A stretch of 64,000 nt of DNA from positions 62,001-126,000 of the forward strand of contig NZ_JAMJEZ010000006.1 in the NCBI RefSeq assembly GCF_023544715.1, written 5' to 3'. Under the pieces are notes generated by a model. That model saw only the letters and a list, made by a program, of their open reading frames with translations, had not been told where the DNA came from and did not search any database. Numbering within the stretch: position 1 is the stretch's first letter; every line of letters starts with the position of its first letter. Below are positions 56,220 through 64,000 of this stretch, one piece after another. The DNA comes from Pseudomonas eutrophicaquae (GTDB taxonomy: Bacteria > Pseudomonadota > Gammaproteobacteria > Pseudomonadales > Pseudomonadaceae). The position numbers and the translations under genes were made by a program.

Positions 56220-57083
56220 TCAGCAGGCCGTGGCGTCAAGATCCACGAGCAGGTTGTCGATCAGCCGCGTATTGCCCAGGCGTGCGGCGGCGAGAATCAC
56301 CCGCTGGCGATCGGCCGCAATGGCCGGTTGCAGGGTGAGGGGATGTCGGATTTCCAGGTAGTCCGGCTCGAAACCGGCCTGGCGCAGGGTGGTTTCAGCA
56401 CGGGCGAGCAAGGCGGCATGATCATTCTGGCCGGCGCGCAGGGCAGCGGCGATCTCGCCCAGAGTGGCAAATAGTTGTGGAGCGATGGCGCGCTGCGCCT
56501 CGTCCAGGTAGCCGTTGCGCGAGGACAGGGCCAGTCCGTCGGCGGCCCGCACGGTCGGCAGGCCGACGATCTCGATGGGCAGATCGAGGTCACGCACCAG
56601 CTTGCGGATCACCGCCAGCTGCTGGAAATCCTTCTCGCCGAACACGGCCAGGTCCGGCTGGACCATGTTGAACAGCTTGGTGACGACGGTGGCTACGCCC
56701 TCGAAGTGACCGGGCCGGCTGGCGCCGCACAGGCCTTCGGAGACGCCGGGTACGCTGACGCGCGTCTGGCCGGCCATGCCGTCGGGGTACATCTGTTCGA
56801 CGCCCGGCGCGAACAGCAGCTGGCAGCCGGCCCCGTTGAGCTTCTCCTGGTCAGCCGCGAGGGTGCGCGGATAGGTGTCGAGGTCTTCGTGGGCGCCAAA
56901 CTGCAGCGGGTTGACGAAGATGCTGGCAACCACGAAATCGGCATGGCGACCGGCCTCGCTGACCAGTGCCACATGGCCAGCATGCAGGTTGCCCATGGTC
57001 GGGACGAAGCCGATGCGCTGGCCCGCTGCGCGGGCGGCCGCAACGGCACTGCGCAGTTCAGCCACGGTCTTGACGGTGATCAT
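56220..57083 (-). CDS. panC: Pantothenate synthetase
   Basis: 287-residue ATP-dependent ligase joining pantoate and beta-alanine. The nucleotidyltransferase HIGH-type motif is MGNLHAGH and the KMSKS-like motif is LSSRNGYL; also [14 protein letters not shown]. Start ATG 57083 ([18 protein letters not shown]) overlaps the panB stop by 4 bases (ATGA). Confidence 0.98.
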   Translation of the reverse strand: MITVKTVAELRSAVAAARAAGQRIGFVPTMGNLHAGHVALVSEAGRHADFVVASIFVNPLQFGAHEDLDTYPRTLAADQEKLNGAGCQLLFAPGVEQMYPDGMAGQTRVSVPGVSEGLCGASRPGHFEGVATVVTKLFNMVQPDLAVFGEKDFQQLAVIRKLVRDLDLPIEIVGLPTVRAADGLALSSRNGYLDEAQRAIAPQLFATLGEIAAALRAGQNDHAALLARAETTLRQAGFEPDYLEIRHPLTLQPAIAADRQRVILAAARLGNTRLIDNLLVDLDATAC

Positions 57084-57874
57084 GCAGAAAAACCATGTTC
57101 GGGGGCGGGAAACTGACCATCCTTGACCGCCCGGGTGTAGGCAGCGAGGGCGTCCTGGAGGCTGCCCTGACCGGTCATGAAATTGCGCACGAACTTTGCC
57201 GGGCGCGGATTGAGGCCGAGCAGATCATGCAGAACCAGCACCTGGCCATCGGTATCCGGGCCGGCGCCGATGCCGATCACCGGCACACGGGCGGCGCGGC
57301 TGATCGCACCAGCCAGTGGGCTGGGTACGCATTCGAGTAGCAGCATGGCGGCCCCGGCTTCTTCAAGGGCCAGGGCGGCTTCGCGCATCTCACGGGCGCG
57401 CGCCTCATCACGGCCCTGCACCTTGTAGCCACCCAGGACATTGACCGACTGCGGGGTCAGGCCGAGGTGTACGCAGGCCGGAATACCGTTGTCGGCCAGT
57501 CGGCGCACGGTCTCGCACAGCCAGGCGCTGCCTTCGAGTTTGACCATGTGTGCGCCGGCGCGCATCAGTGCCGCGCTGCTCTCCAGCGCCTGCTCCAGGG
57601 TCGCATAGCTCATGAACGGCAGATCGGCGAGGACCAGCGCGCCCCGGTTACCGCGTTTGACGCAGGCGGTGTGGTAGGCCATATCGGCCACGCTGACCGG
57701 CAGGGTGCTGTCATGGCCTTGCAGGACATTACCGAGCGAGTCGCCAACCAGCAACACCTCGACGCCCGCGGCGCAGGAGGCGGCGGCAAAAGTCGCGTCA
57801 TAGCTGGTCAGCATGACGATTTTCTCGCCGCGCTCCTTGAGGCCGCGCAGGGTGGTGAGCGTGACATCAGGCAT
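57080..57874 (-). CDS. panB: 3-methyl-2-oxobutanoate hydroxymethyltransferase
   Basis: 264-residue TIM-barrel enzyme making ketopantoate with 5,10-methylene-THF. Signatures: [40 protein letters not shown]-type region ([10 protein letters not shown]) and [20 protein letters not shown]. Start ATG 57874 ([18 protein letters not shown]). First of panB-panC-panD; folK lies 93 bases upstream with a G8 run on the plus strand between them (within 57939-57947). Confidence 0.97.
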   Translation of the reverse strand: MPDVTLTTLRGLKERGEKIVMLTSYDATFAAASCAAGVEVLLVGDSLGNVLQGHDSTLPVSVADMAYHTACVKRGNRGALVLADLPFMSYATLEQALESSAALMRAGAHMVKLEGSAWLCETVRRLADNGIPACVHLGLTPQSVNVLGGYKVQGRDEARAREMREAALALEEAGAAMLLLECVPSPLAGAISRAARVPVIGIGAGPDTDGQVLVLHDLLGLNPRPAKFVRNFMTGQGSLQDALAAYTRAVKDGQFPAPEHGFSA

Positions 57875-57967
57875 CTGAAATTATCCTTGTTGACGCCGGC
57901 CAGCGGCAGGCAGAACGAGCGGTCGCCTATAGTCCCGATGGGGGGGGTGGAAGTCAATTATGCCCGG

Positions 57968-58489
57968 CTAACCGGTACAGCCCGGATCTGGCGGTTGCGC
58001 ACAGGCGTCTGCCAGGCGCTCCAGCCCCTCGAACGGGCAGGCGGCCAGCAGATCGGCCAGGGTTCGGCCATCGGGCAGCGCCAGGTCGGCGGCAATCTCG
58101 GCCAGCGGGTAGAGCACGAAGGCGCGGGCATGCATGTGGTAGTGGGGAACGGTCAGGCGTTCCTCATCGAGCTGCAGCTCGCCGAACAGCAGAATGTCGA
58201 GGTCCAGAGTCCGCGGCCCCCAGCGCTCGGCCTTGCGCACGCGACCATGCTGCTGCTCGATGGCCTGCAGGGCATCGAGCAGCTCCAGCGGCTGCAGCGG
58301 ACAATCGAGGGCCGCCACCGCATTGACGTAGTGCGGCTGATCGGCCGGCCCCAGCGGATCGCTGAGGTAGAAGGACGAAACCTGCTGCAACTGACAGCCC
58401 GGCAGAGCCGCGAGGGCTTGCAGGGCGGCGGTCAGCTGCTGCTGCGGCTGGGCAAGGTTGCTGCCAAGGCCGATATAGACACGCTGCAT
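57968..58489 (-). CDS. folK: HPPK: hydroxymethyldihydropterin pyrophosphokinase
   Basis: 173-residue folate enzyme transferring diphosphate from ATP to the pterin, giving the substrate of FolP. Motifs: YIGLGSNLAQPQQQL, SSFYLSDPLGPADQPHYVNA and RWGPRTLDLDILLFG. Start ATG 58489 (MQRVYIGLGSN) lies one base after the pcnB stop, so it is probably coupled to pcnB; an upstream in-frame ATG adds six residues. Confidence 0.96.
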   Translation of the reverse strand: MQRVYIGLGSNLAQPQQQLTAALQALAALPGCQLQQVSSFYLSDPLGPADQPHYVNAVAALDCPLQPLELLDALQAIEQQHGRVRKAERWGPRTLDLDILLFGELQLDEERLTVPHYHMHARAFVLYPLAEIAADLALPDGRTLADLLAACPFEGLERLADACAQPPDPGCTG

Positions 58490-58490
58490 T

Positions 58491-59873
58491 TCAGTCCTGC
58501 CCGCCATCAGCCGGGGCCGGGCGCTTGCGCGGTGCGCGGCGGCGTTTGCGGGCCGGTTTGCCCTCGCCGCTGCCCAGGGCGCGGATCATCTGCCGGCGCT
58601 CGCTATCGGAGATCTCTTGGTAGCGCGTCCACCAGTCACCCAGGCCGCCGGTGACTTCGCCGGCGCTTTCGCGCAGCAGCAGAAAATCGTACCCGGCGCG
58701 AAAACGCGGGTTTTCCAGCAGCAGGTCAGCGCGCTTGCCCTGACGGCGCGGCAGCCGCTCCTGCATGTCCCAGATTTCCCGCAGCGGCAGGGTAAAGCGC
58801 TTGGGCACGGCGGTACGCCGGCACTGCTCGCTGATCAGCTCATGAGCAGCTTCCTGCAGGGCAGCCAGCGCCGGCAGGCCGTGTGCCTGCAGCGCCGCGG
58901 CGCGAGCCGGTAGCGCCGGCCACAGCAGGGCGGCGAACAGGAAGGCGGGAGTCACCGGTTTGCCGATGCGGATGCGCTCATCGGTATTGATCAGCGCCTG
59001 GCGGATCAGGCGGCCGGCATAATCCGGGTCCGCCTTGAGGGCAGCGGCGGTGGCCGGGAACAGCGGCGCAAACAGCTCGTACTCGCAGAGCAGCTCGAAG
59101 GTGCGCAGCCCCTGGCCGGAGAGCAGCAGCTTGATCACCTCATCGAACAGCCGCGCCGCGGGAATGTCGTTCAGCTGGCGGGCCAGGCGGCGAATCGGCT
59201 CGGCGCTGTGCGGTTCGATTGCAAAATCCAGTTTGGCGGCAAAGCGTATGGCCCGCAGCATGCGTACGGGATCTTCCAGATAGCGCTGCGTCGGGTCACC
59301 GATCAGGCGCACCTCGCGGTTACGGATGTCGTGTACGCCGTGGGCGTAGTCGAGCACTCGCTCGTTGTGCGGATCGTAATACAGGGCATTGATGGTGAAA
59401 TCGCGGCGCTGCGCGTCATCTTCCTGGCTGCCGTAGACGTTGTCGCGCAGGATGCGCCCGCTTTCGTGGCGGGCCGACTGGTTGTTGTCTTCCTGCTCTT
59501 CATCCGCCGGGTGATGGGCGCGGAACGTGGCGACTTCAATGATTTCACGGCCAAAGTGCACATGGGCCAGCTTGAAGCGCCGACCGATGATCCGGGCATT
59601 GCGAAATTCGGCGCGTACCTGCTCGGGGGTCGCACTGGTCGCCACATCGAAATCCTTGGGCGTGATGCCCAGGAGCAGGTCGCGTACACAACCGCCGACC
59701 AGGTAAGCCTGATAGCCGGCCTGTTGCAGGCGTTCGACAACGCCCACGGCATTACGGCTGATCTGCTCGCGGTGCAGGTTATGTTGGCTGGCGGCCAGCA
59801 CCTGGGGTGTAGGACGCGCAGGGCGGACACGACGCAGGGGCGATCGAAGGGTCTGGAACAGCTTTTTCAGCAT
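58491..59873 (-). CDS. pcnB: Poly(A) polymerase I
   Basis: 460-residue nucleotidyltransferase adding poly(A) tails that promote RNA decay. The family motif LVGGCVRDLLLG...KDFDVATSA carries the catalytic Asp pair; RRFKLAHVHFG and RRDFTINALYYD follow, and the C-terminus is basic (GKPARKRRRAPRKRP). Start ATG 59873 (MLKKLFQTLRSPLRRVRPAR). It is the first gene downstream of crcZ. The spelling pcnB versus cca-type was decided by length and basic tail. Confidence 0.95.
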   Translation of the reverse strand: MLKKLFQTLRSPLRRVRPARPTPQVLAASQHNLHREQISRNAVGVVERLQQAGYQAYLVGGCVRDLLLGITPKDFDVATSATPEQVRAEFRNARIIGRRFKLAHVHFGREIIEVATFRAHHPADEEQEDNNQSARHESGRILRDNVYGSQEDDAQRRDFTINALYYDPHNERVLDYAHGVHDIRNREVRLIGDPTQRYLEDPVRMLRAIRFAAKLDFAIEPHSAEPIRRLARQLNDIPAARLFDEVIKLLLSGQGLRTFELLCEYELFAPLFPATAAALKADPDYAGRLIRQALINTDERIRIGKPVTPAFLFAALLWPALPARAAALQAHGLPALAALQEAAHELISEQCRRTAVPKRFTLPLREIWDMQERLPRRQGKRADLLLENPRFRAGYDFLLLRESAGEVTGGLGDWWTRYQEISDSERRQMIRALGSGEGKPARKRRRAPRKRPAPADGGQD

Positions 59874-59983
59874 GGGGCTGGGATACCGGATGGTGCGGGG
59901 GACGAAAAACCCCTAGCAATGGGCGCGGATTCTATCACCGGCAGATGAGGATGGTGAACGCGAAGGCTCCGGGCATCTTGCGC

Positions 59984-60336
59984 AAAACACAAGGGGGAGC
60001 CTGAGCTCCCCCTTTCGATCATGCCTTGTTCTTGTTATCGGGACGAAGGTGTTGTTCTTGTTGTATTCGTCGCGCTCTGCTGGCAAGCACCCAGGCAGGG
60101 TGCCAACAACAAACGGATTCCTTTGAACGCTGGTGTGTCGCTGTGTGCGCTTGACCGGTACGGGTACTGCCTTGGGGCAGTCTTATTGTTCTCTGGCCGG
60201 TTATGCCGTCACACAGGGATGACAGTCTGTGCAAAAAAATCGGTTTGTTACGTCTCCATTCGCTTGTTCTTGTTGTTCTGGAGTCGTTACGTCTTGTTCT
60301 TGTTATGGCGTTGCTACATTGTTGTTTTTGTTCTGC
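59984..60336 (-). ncRNA. crcZ: Small RNA CrcZ (Hfq/Crc sponge)
   Basis: About 350-nt RNA in the cbrB-pcnB gap. In Pseudomonas CrcZ binds Hfq (with Crc) and relieves catabolite repression of many mRNAs. On the RNA strand six A-rich motifs of the AAnAAnAA type are seen, at 60319-60332, 60294-60304, 60264-60277, 60181-60193, 60052-60065 and 60026-60038 (the 60181 copy is weakest). The 5' end is placed about 12 bases downstream of the sigma54 -12 element and the 3' end just after a hairpin terminator. Both ends are approximate. Plus-strand ORFs across this region are antisense artefacts of the T-rich complement. Confidence 0.92.
59991..60014 (-). terminator. Terminator of crcZ
   Basis: AAGGGGGAGC / GCTCCCCCTT perfect 10-bp stem with a 4-nt loop; on the minus strand it is followed by GTGTTTT. 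Confidence 0.85.
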
Positions 60337-60346
60337 CGTATACAAA

Positions 60347-60362
60347 GCATTTGTCGTGCCAA
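60347..60362 (-). promoter_or_regulatory. sigma54 promoter of crcZ
   Basis: Minus strand TTGGCACGACAAATGC: GG and GC separated by 10 bases, and TTGGCAC identical to the -24 consensus. It predicts a start near 60336. Confidence 0.93.
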
Positions 60363-60458
60363 CTTTTAAAATCTCTTTTAAATCAAGGGTTTGTAGAGAG
60401 CGGCTGGCTTTTGATGAGCAGAAAAAATCGGGTTCCCGTTACCGATGAACCCGGTGTC

Positions 60459-60484
60459 TGTTACGGCGGCAGGTGGCGGTAACA
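60459..60484. promoter_or_regulatory. CbrB-type upstream activating palindrome
   Basis: TGTTAC-N14-GTAACA, a perfect inverted repeat about 100 bases upstream of the crcZ -24 element and only two bases past the cbrB stop. It matches the CbrB recognition motif as I recall it from crcZ studies. A related CGTTAC half-site lies at 60437-60442. Confidence 0.85.
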
Positions 60485-60486
60485 CT

Positions 60487-61914
60487 TCAGGCCTCTGCGC
60501 CCCCACCCGTCTTACGGCGCGGAATGCCCAGACGCTGGCGCCGCTCCCACAGGCATTTGCGACTGATGCCAAGCTTGCGCGCCAGTTCGGTCTCGGTCAT
60601 GTGATCCTGATGTTCAAGGACGAAATGCTGGAAGTAATCCTCTAGGGACAAATCCTCCGCCGGCTCATGCTTGCTGACGGCGGCATGCTCGCCGGGCGAG
60701 GTGAGGAAGTCCGCGTTATCCTGCAGTTCGACATCAATCCCCAGCAGGTCCAGCGGGATCTGCGTCCCCTCGCTGAGGATCACCGCGCGCTCGATGGCGT
60801 TTTCCAGTTCGCGCACGTTACCCGGCCAGTGGTACTGGCGGATGCCGCGCAGCGCCTCATCCGACAGCGCCAGGGCATCGCGGCCCATGCGGGTACGCTG
60901 GCGCTCGAGAAATACCCGGGCGATATCCAGCACATCGTCCTCGCGCTCGCGCAGCGCCGGCAGGCGCAGGGCAATCACGTTGAGGCGGTAGTAGAGGTCT
61001 TCACGGAACTGGCCGGTGCGCGCCAGGTTCTTGAGGTCACGGTGCGTCGCCGCGATCAGCCGCACATCGACCTTCTGGGCATGCACCGAGCCGACCCGGC
61101 GGATTTCGCCCTCCTGCAGCACACGCAGCAGACGCGCCTGGGCTTCCAGCGGCAGTTCGCCGATCTCATCGAGGAACAGCGTGCCGCCATCGGCCGCCTC
61201 GACCAGCCCGGTGCGTGCGGCGGTTGCACCGGTGAAGGCGCCTTTTTCGTGGCCGAACAGTTCTGATTCGATGAGGGTTTCCGGAATGGCCGCGCAGTTC
61301 ACCGAAATCAGCGGAGCCTTGGTGCGCCGCGACAGGTTATGCAGCGCGCGGGCGACCAGCTCCTTGCCGGTACCGGACTCGCCCTGAATCAGCACCGTGG
61401 AGTCGGTCGGTGCGACCTTGCGGATCTTGCCGAACAGATCCTGCATCGCCGCACAGCGGCCAATGATGCCGATATCGTCGCTGGCGACCGGCTCAGGTGC
61501 CGCGCCGCCCGGCGCACGCTCGCTGGCGGGCGCTGCCTGAGGGGCGGCGTCGCTGGCAGCGCATGGGCAATCGCGCAGGATCCGCGCGATGGTCTGCAGC
61601 ATCTCGTCGTGATCGAACGGTTTGGCGATGTAGTCGATGGCGCCGAGCTTCATCGAGTCGACCGCCGAGCGCAGGCTGGCGTAGCTGGTCATGATCAGCA
61701 CCGGCGTGCCTTCGGCCAGCGCGATCAGCTCGGTACCGGGGGCGCCGGGCAGGCGCAGGTCACTGATGATCAGGTCGAAGCGGGAGAACGGTTGCTGCTG
61801 CTGGGCTTCCTGCACCGATCCGGCCTCGCTGACCGTGTAGTGATTACGCTCCAGCAGACGGCGCAGGGCCGAGCGGATGATGGTTTCGTCTTCGACGAGG
61901 AGGATGTGTGTCAT
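60487..61914 (-). CDS. cbrB: NtrC-family response regulator CbrB
   Basis: 475-residue sigma54 activator. Receiver domain with phospho-acceptor Asp52 in [14 protein letters not shown]+ domain with Walker A GESGTGKE, sigma54-contact GAFTGA and Walker [15 protein letters not shown]-terminal Fis-type helix-turn-helix ([20 protein letters not shown]). Start ATG 61914 ([17 protein letters not shown]). It sits downstream of cbrA (96-base gap) and directly upstream of crcZ, its main known target. It controls carbon/nitrogen balance and use of amino acids. Confidence 0.97.
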   Translation of the reverse strand: MTHILLVEDETIIRSALRRLLERNHYTVSEAGSVQEAQQQQPFSRFDLIISDLRLPGAPGTELIALAEGTPVLIMTSYASLRSAVDSMKLGAIDYIAKPFDHDEMLQTIARILRDCPCAASDAAPQAAPASERAPGGAAPEPVASDDIGIIGRCAAMQDLFGKIRKVAPTDSTVLIQGESGTGKELVARALHNLSRRTKAPLISVNCAAIPETLIESELFGHEKGAFTGATAARTGLVEAADGGTLFLDEIGELPLEAQARLLRVLQEGEIRRVGSVHAQKVDVRLIAATHRDLKNLARTGQFREDLYYRLNVIALRLPALREREDDVLDIARVFLERQRTRMGRDALALSDEALRGIRQYHWPGNVRELENAIERAVILSEGTQIPLDLLGIDVELQDNADFLTSPGEHAAVSKHEPAEDLSLEDYFQHFVLEHQDHMTETELARKLGISRKCLWERRQRLGIPRRKTGGGAEA

Positions 61915-62010
61915 GTCTGTTCAGCTCTCGCGACAGGCTTGCAGCCTGCCGGATACAGGATTGGGCCGTCGGGGCGGCAGCCGGTCCCTGCATCCGGTGG
62001 CGACGGGTGA

Positions 62011-64000
62011 CTACAGGGCCGTCGGGCCGGCATAGCGCGGTAGGGTAACCCGAATGCGCGTGCCGCGCTGCCTTTGTGGGTCGGCCGGGCTGTCGATGGT
62101 GATCTGCCCATAGTGTTCCTCGACGATCGAATAGACCAGTGCCAGCCCCAAACCTGTGCCCTTGCCGGGATCCTTGGTGGTGAAGAAGGGCTCGAACAGA
62201 CGCTCGACGATCGATTTGGGAATGCCGGTTCCCTGGTCCTCGACGACCAGCTCCACAGTCTCCTCGCCGGCCTCGCTACGGATTTGGATCTGCCCGCCGG
62301 GCGGTGAGGCGTCACGGGCGTTGGACAGCAGGTTGATCAGCACCTGGGCCAGCCGCTGCGAATCACCGACGACGTAGTGCTGGGGATCGCACAGGTTCTG
62401 GTAGTGCACCTCATGCTCGCGGTTCAGCGACAGCAGGGCGATGGCCTCGCGGGCGGTGTCGGCCAGGCTGACCGGCTCGCTGGCGCGCTGATGACCGCCG
62501 GCATGGGCAAAGCTCATCAGCGACTGGACGATGCGGGTGATGCGCTTGGTCAGGGCGATGATCTGCTCGCTGGTTTCAGTGATTTCGCGATCGCCCTCGC
62601 GCTCCTCGTGCAGGTTCTGCGCGAGACAGGCAATGCCGGTGACCGGGTTGCCGATCTCGTGGGCGACCCCGGCAGCCAGGCGACCGATCGAGGCAAGGCG
62701 CTCGGAGTGCACCAGGCGGTCTTCCAGTAGCTGGGTTTCGGTCTGATCCTCGACCAGCAGCACCAGGCCACTGTTACCGGGGGCCAGCGGTTCGTCGATG
62801 GCCGCCTTGTGCAGGTTCAGCCAGTGCAGCTGGCCGTCGAGTTCCAGACGCTGCTTGTGCAGGTGCTCGTCCGGCCCCTGGATGAAACTCTCCAGCAGGC
62901 TGCGCCAGGGTTCGGCCAGGCCGGTGAGGCGCGAGCCGACGGTCTGGCGAGCATCGATACCGGTCAGCTCTTCCATGGCGCGGTTCCACATCAGGATCTC
63001 GCGGTCCTTGGCCAGCGAGCAGACGCCCATCGGCAGCTCCTGCAGGGTCTGGCGGTGGTAGCGGCGCAGGGCATCGAGTTCGGCGGCAAGGCCGGTCAGG
63101 CGCGACTGGTAGTCCTCCAGGCGGCTTTCGATGAAGTGGATGTCCTCGGTGACGTAGCTGTCGCCACCGGCCTTGTAGGGCAGGAAGGTCTCGACGATAT
63201 CGCGGGCGACGCTCGGGCCGAGCAGCCCGGAGAGGTTGGCCTCGATGCGGTCGCGCAGGCGGCGCAGCGCATAGGGGCGCTGCTCGTCGAAAGGCAGGCC
63301 CAGATCCTGCAACGCCTGCTCCACCTCGCGCTGCGCGGTACGCGCACCGAGCGGGCGGGCCAGTTCGCTGGCAAATTCCTGCGGTGAGTTGGCCAGCAAT
63401 TCGCGGCGTTGCGGGCGGCGCACGGTATCCAGGGCGCAGGCTTCGGCGGCGCTGCGCTCCTCATCGCTGGCGCTGCTGAACAGCGAGACCAGGCAGAACA
63501 CCAGCACGTTGACGGTCAGCGAGGCGATGGCGGCCAGGTGCCAGCTGGTGTCGTCGAGCACATAGACCATGTCCAGAACCGGCAGATAAAAGCCGGGCAC
63601 TCTGCCGATCAGCGGCAGCAGCATGGTCAGGACCCATACCAGGATGCCGGCCACCAGCCCGCCGATGAAGCCGCGACGGTTGGCGCCGGTCCAGTACAGC
63701 AGCGCCAGGGCGCCGGGCAGGAACTGCAAGGTGGCGACGAACGAGACGGTGCCCAGATGCGAGAGATTCTGGCGATGATCGATCAGCTGGAAGAAGCCGT
63801 AGCTGCCGGCGATGATCGCCACGATCAGCAGGCGCCGGGTCCACTTCAGCCAGCGGTAGATATTGTCCTCGGCCGGCGGCTGGTAAAGCGGCAGCACCAG
63901 ATGATTGAGCGCCATCCCCGACAGCGCCAGGCTGGTGACGATCACCAGACCGCTGGCCGCTGACAGGCCGCCCAGGAAGGCGGCAAACACCAGCCAGGGC
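62011..64000 (-). CDS. cbrA: Sensor histidine kinase CbrA, N-terminus beyond window
   Basis: About 663 residues visible at the C-terminal end; full CbrA is about 980. Seen in order: the last SLC5-type transporter helices (SALSGMALNHLVLPLY; WLKWTRRLLIVAIIAGSYG; FVATLQFLPGALALLYW), a linker, a PAS-like part (GVCSLAKDREILMWNRAMEE), the HisKA box VAHEIGNPVTGI with the phospho-His, and the HATPase with DNLLS-type N-box (INLLSNARDASPP) and G-box KGTGLGL. The fused transporter and kinase is the CbrA hallmark; it signals to CbrB. Confidence 0.95.
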   Translation of the reverse strand, partial: PWLVFAAFLGGLSAASGLVIVTSLALSGMALNHLVLPLYQPPAEDNIYRWLKWTRRLLIVAIIAGSYGFFQLIDHRQNLSHLGTVSFVATLQFLPGALALLYWTGANRRGFIGGLVAGILVWVLTMLLPLIGRVPGFYLPVLDMVYVLDDTSWHLAAIASLTVNVLVFCLVSLFSSASDEERSAAEACALDTVRRPQRRELLANSPQEFASELARPLGARTAQREVEQALQDLGLPFDEQRPYALRRLRDRIEANLSGLLGPSVARDIVETFLPYKAGGDSYVTEDIHFIESRLEDYQSRLTGLAAELDALRRYHRQTLQELPMGVCSLAKDREILMWNRAMEELTGIDARQTVGSRLTGLAEPWRSLLESFIQGPDEHLHKQRLELDGQLHWLNLHKAAIDEPLAPGNSGLVLLVEDQTETQLLEDRLVHSERLASIGRLAAGVAHEIGNPVTGIACLAQNLHEEREGDREITETSEQIIALTKRITRIVQSLMSFAHAGGHQRASEPVSLADTAREAIALLSLNREHEVHYQNLCDPQHYVVGDSQRLAQVLINLLSNARDASPPGGQIQIRSEAGEETVELVVEDQGTGIPKSIVERLFEPFFTTKDPGKGTGLGLALVYSIVEEHYGQITIDSPADPQRQRGTRIRVTLPRYAGPTAL

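Noticed and set aside
57939-57947. G-run between panB and folK as phase-variable switch
   Set aside because: It is intergenic; only eight bases, and no reading frame depends on it.
60021-60482. 153-residue plus-strand ORF with many Leu/Val/Phe, membrane-like
   Set aside because: It is the complement of the A-rich CrcZ motifs (TTGTT runs), which mimic a hydrophobic protein.

Overview
The window is a high-GC, gene-dense chromosomal segment of a Pseudomonas-type gammaproteobacterium. The assignment rests on gene order (smpB/ratA-ratB/bamE/fur/recN/grpE-dnaK-dnaJ-dapB-carAB-greA; ftsH-folP-glmM-tpiA-secG-tRNA-rimP-nusA-infB-rbfA-truB-rpsO-pnp; pgi-panD-panC-panB-folK-pcnB-crcZ-cbrB-cbrA), on Pseudomonas-specific features such as the CbrAB/CrcZ locus, a DUF6482 protein and an lldR/lldP-lldD-dld lactate cluster, and on protein lengths. 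The species cannot be fixed from sequence reading alone.

Layout. 1-3.6 kb: glyA (partial, minus) divergent from ettA, then a short DksA/TraR-type zinc protein. 3.7-7.2 kb: a Lon-like AAA protease (AsrA type), a small unknown protein and a YqhA-type membrane protein. 7.3-10.7 kb: a tightly overlapping set of a DUF6482 protein, a DnaQ exonuclease/GIY-YIG fusion, an iron-sulfur photolyase and a 49-residue DUF2256 protein, which looks like a small DNA-repair operon. 10.8-16.3 kb: fklB, ispB facing rplU-rpmA-obgE, then proB and a CreA-family protein. 16.4-23.4 kb: lactate uptake and oxidation (lldP, lldD, dld) divergent from lldR, with a clear GntR-type operator between them. 23.4-32.4 kb: smpB, ratAB, bamE, fur, recN, and the chaperone genes grpE, dnaK and dnaJ with two visible sigma32-type promoters, then dapB. 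32.4-38.3 kb: carA behind a leader with a 9-codon peptide and a terminator-like hairpin, carB, greA, a DUF4149 membrane protein and yhbY. 38.6-53 kb: ftsH through pnp, including tRNA-Leu(GAG) and initiator tRNA-fMet(CAT). 53-59.9 kb (minus): an rRNA methyltransferase-like gene, pgi, panDCB, folK, pcnB. 60-64 kb (minus): the small RNA crcZ with its sigma54 promoter and CbrB-type upstream palindrome, cbrB and a truncated cbrA.

Most genes are housekeeping: translation, RNA decay, protein quality control, folate, pantothenate, lysine, arginine/pyrimidine and isoprenoid synthesis. The carbon-control module CbrA-CbrB-CrcZ lies at the end. There are no insertion sequences, prophage genes, CRISPR arrays or obvious foreign islands.

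The points most worth attention are the fully readable CrcZ promoter/UAS/A-rich-motif architecture, a candidate carA attenuator, absence of rlmE (ftsJ) from its usual place between yhbY and ftsH, the nuclease-photolyase-DUF2256 overlap group, the lldP leader ORF with the LldR-type operator, and the two adjacent heat-shock promoters.
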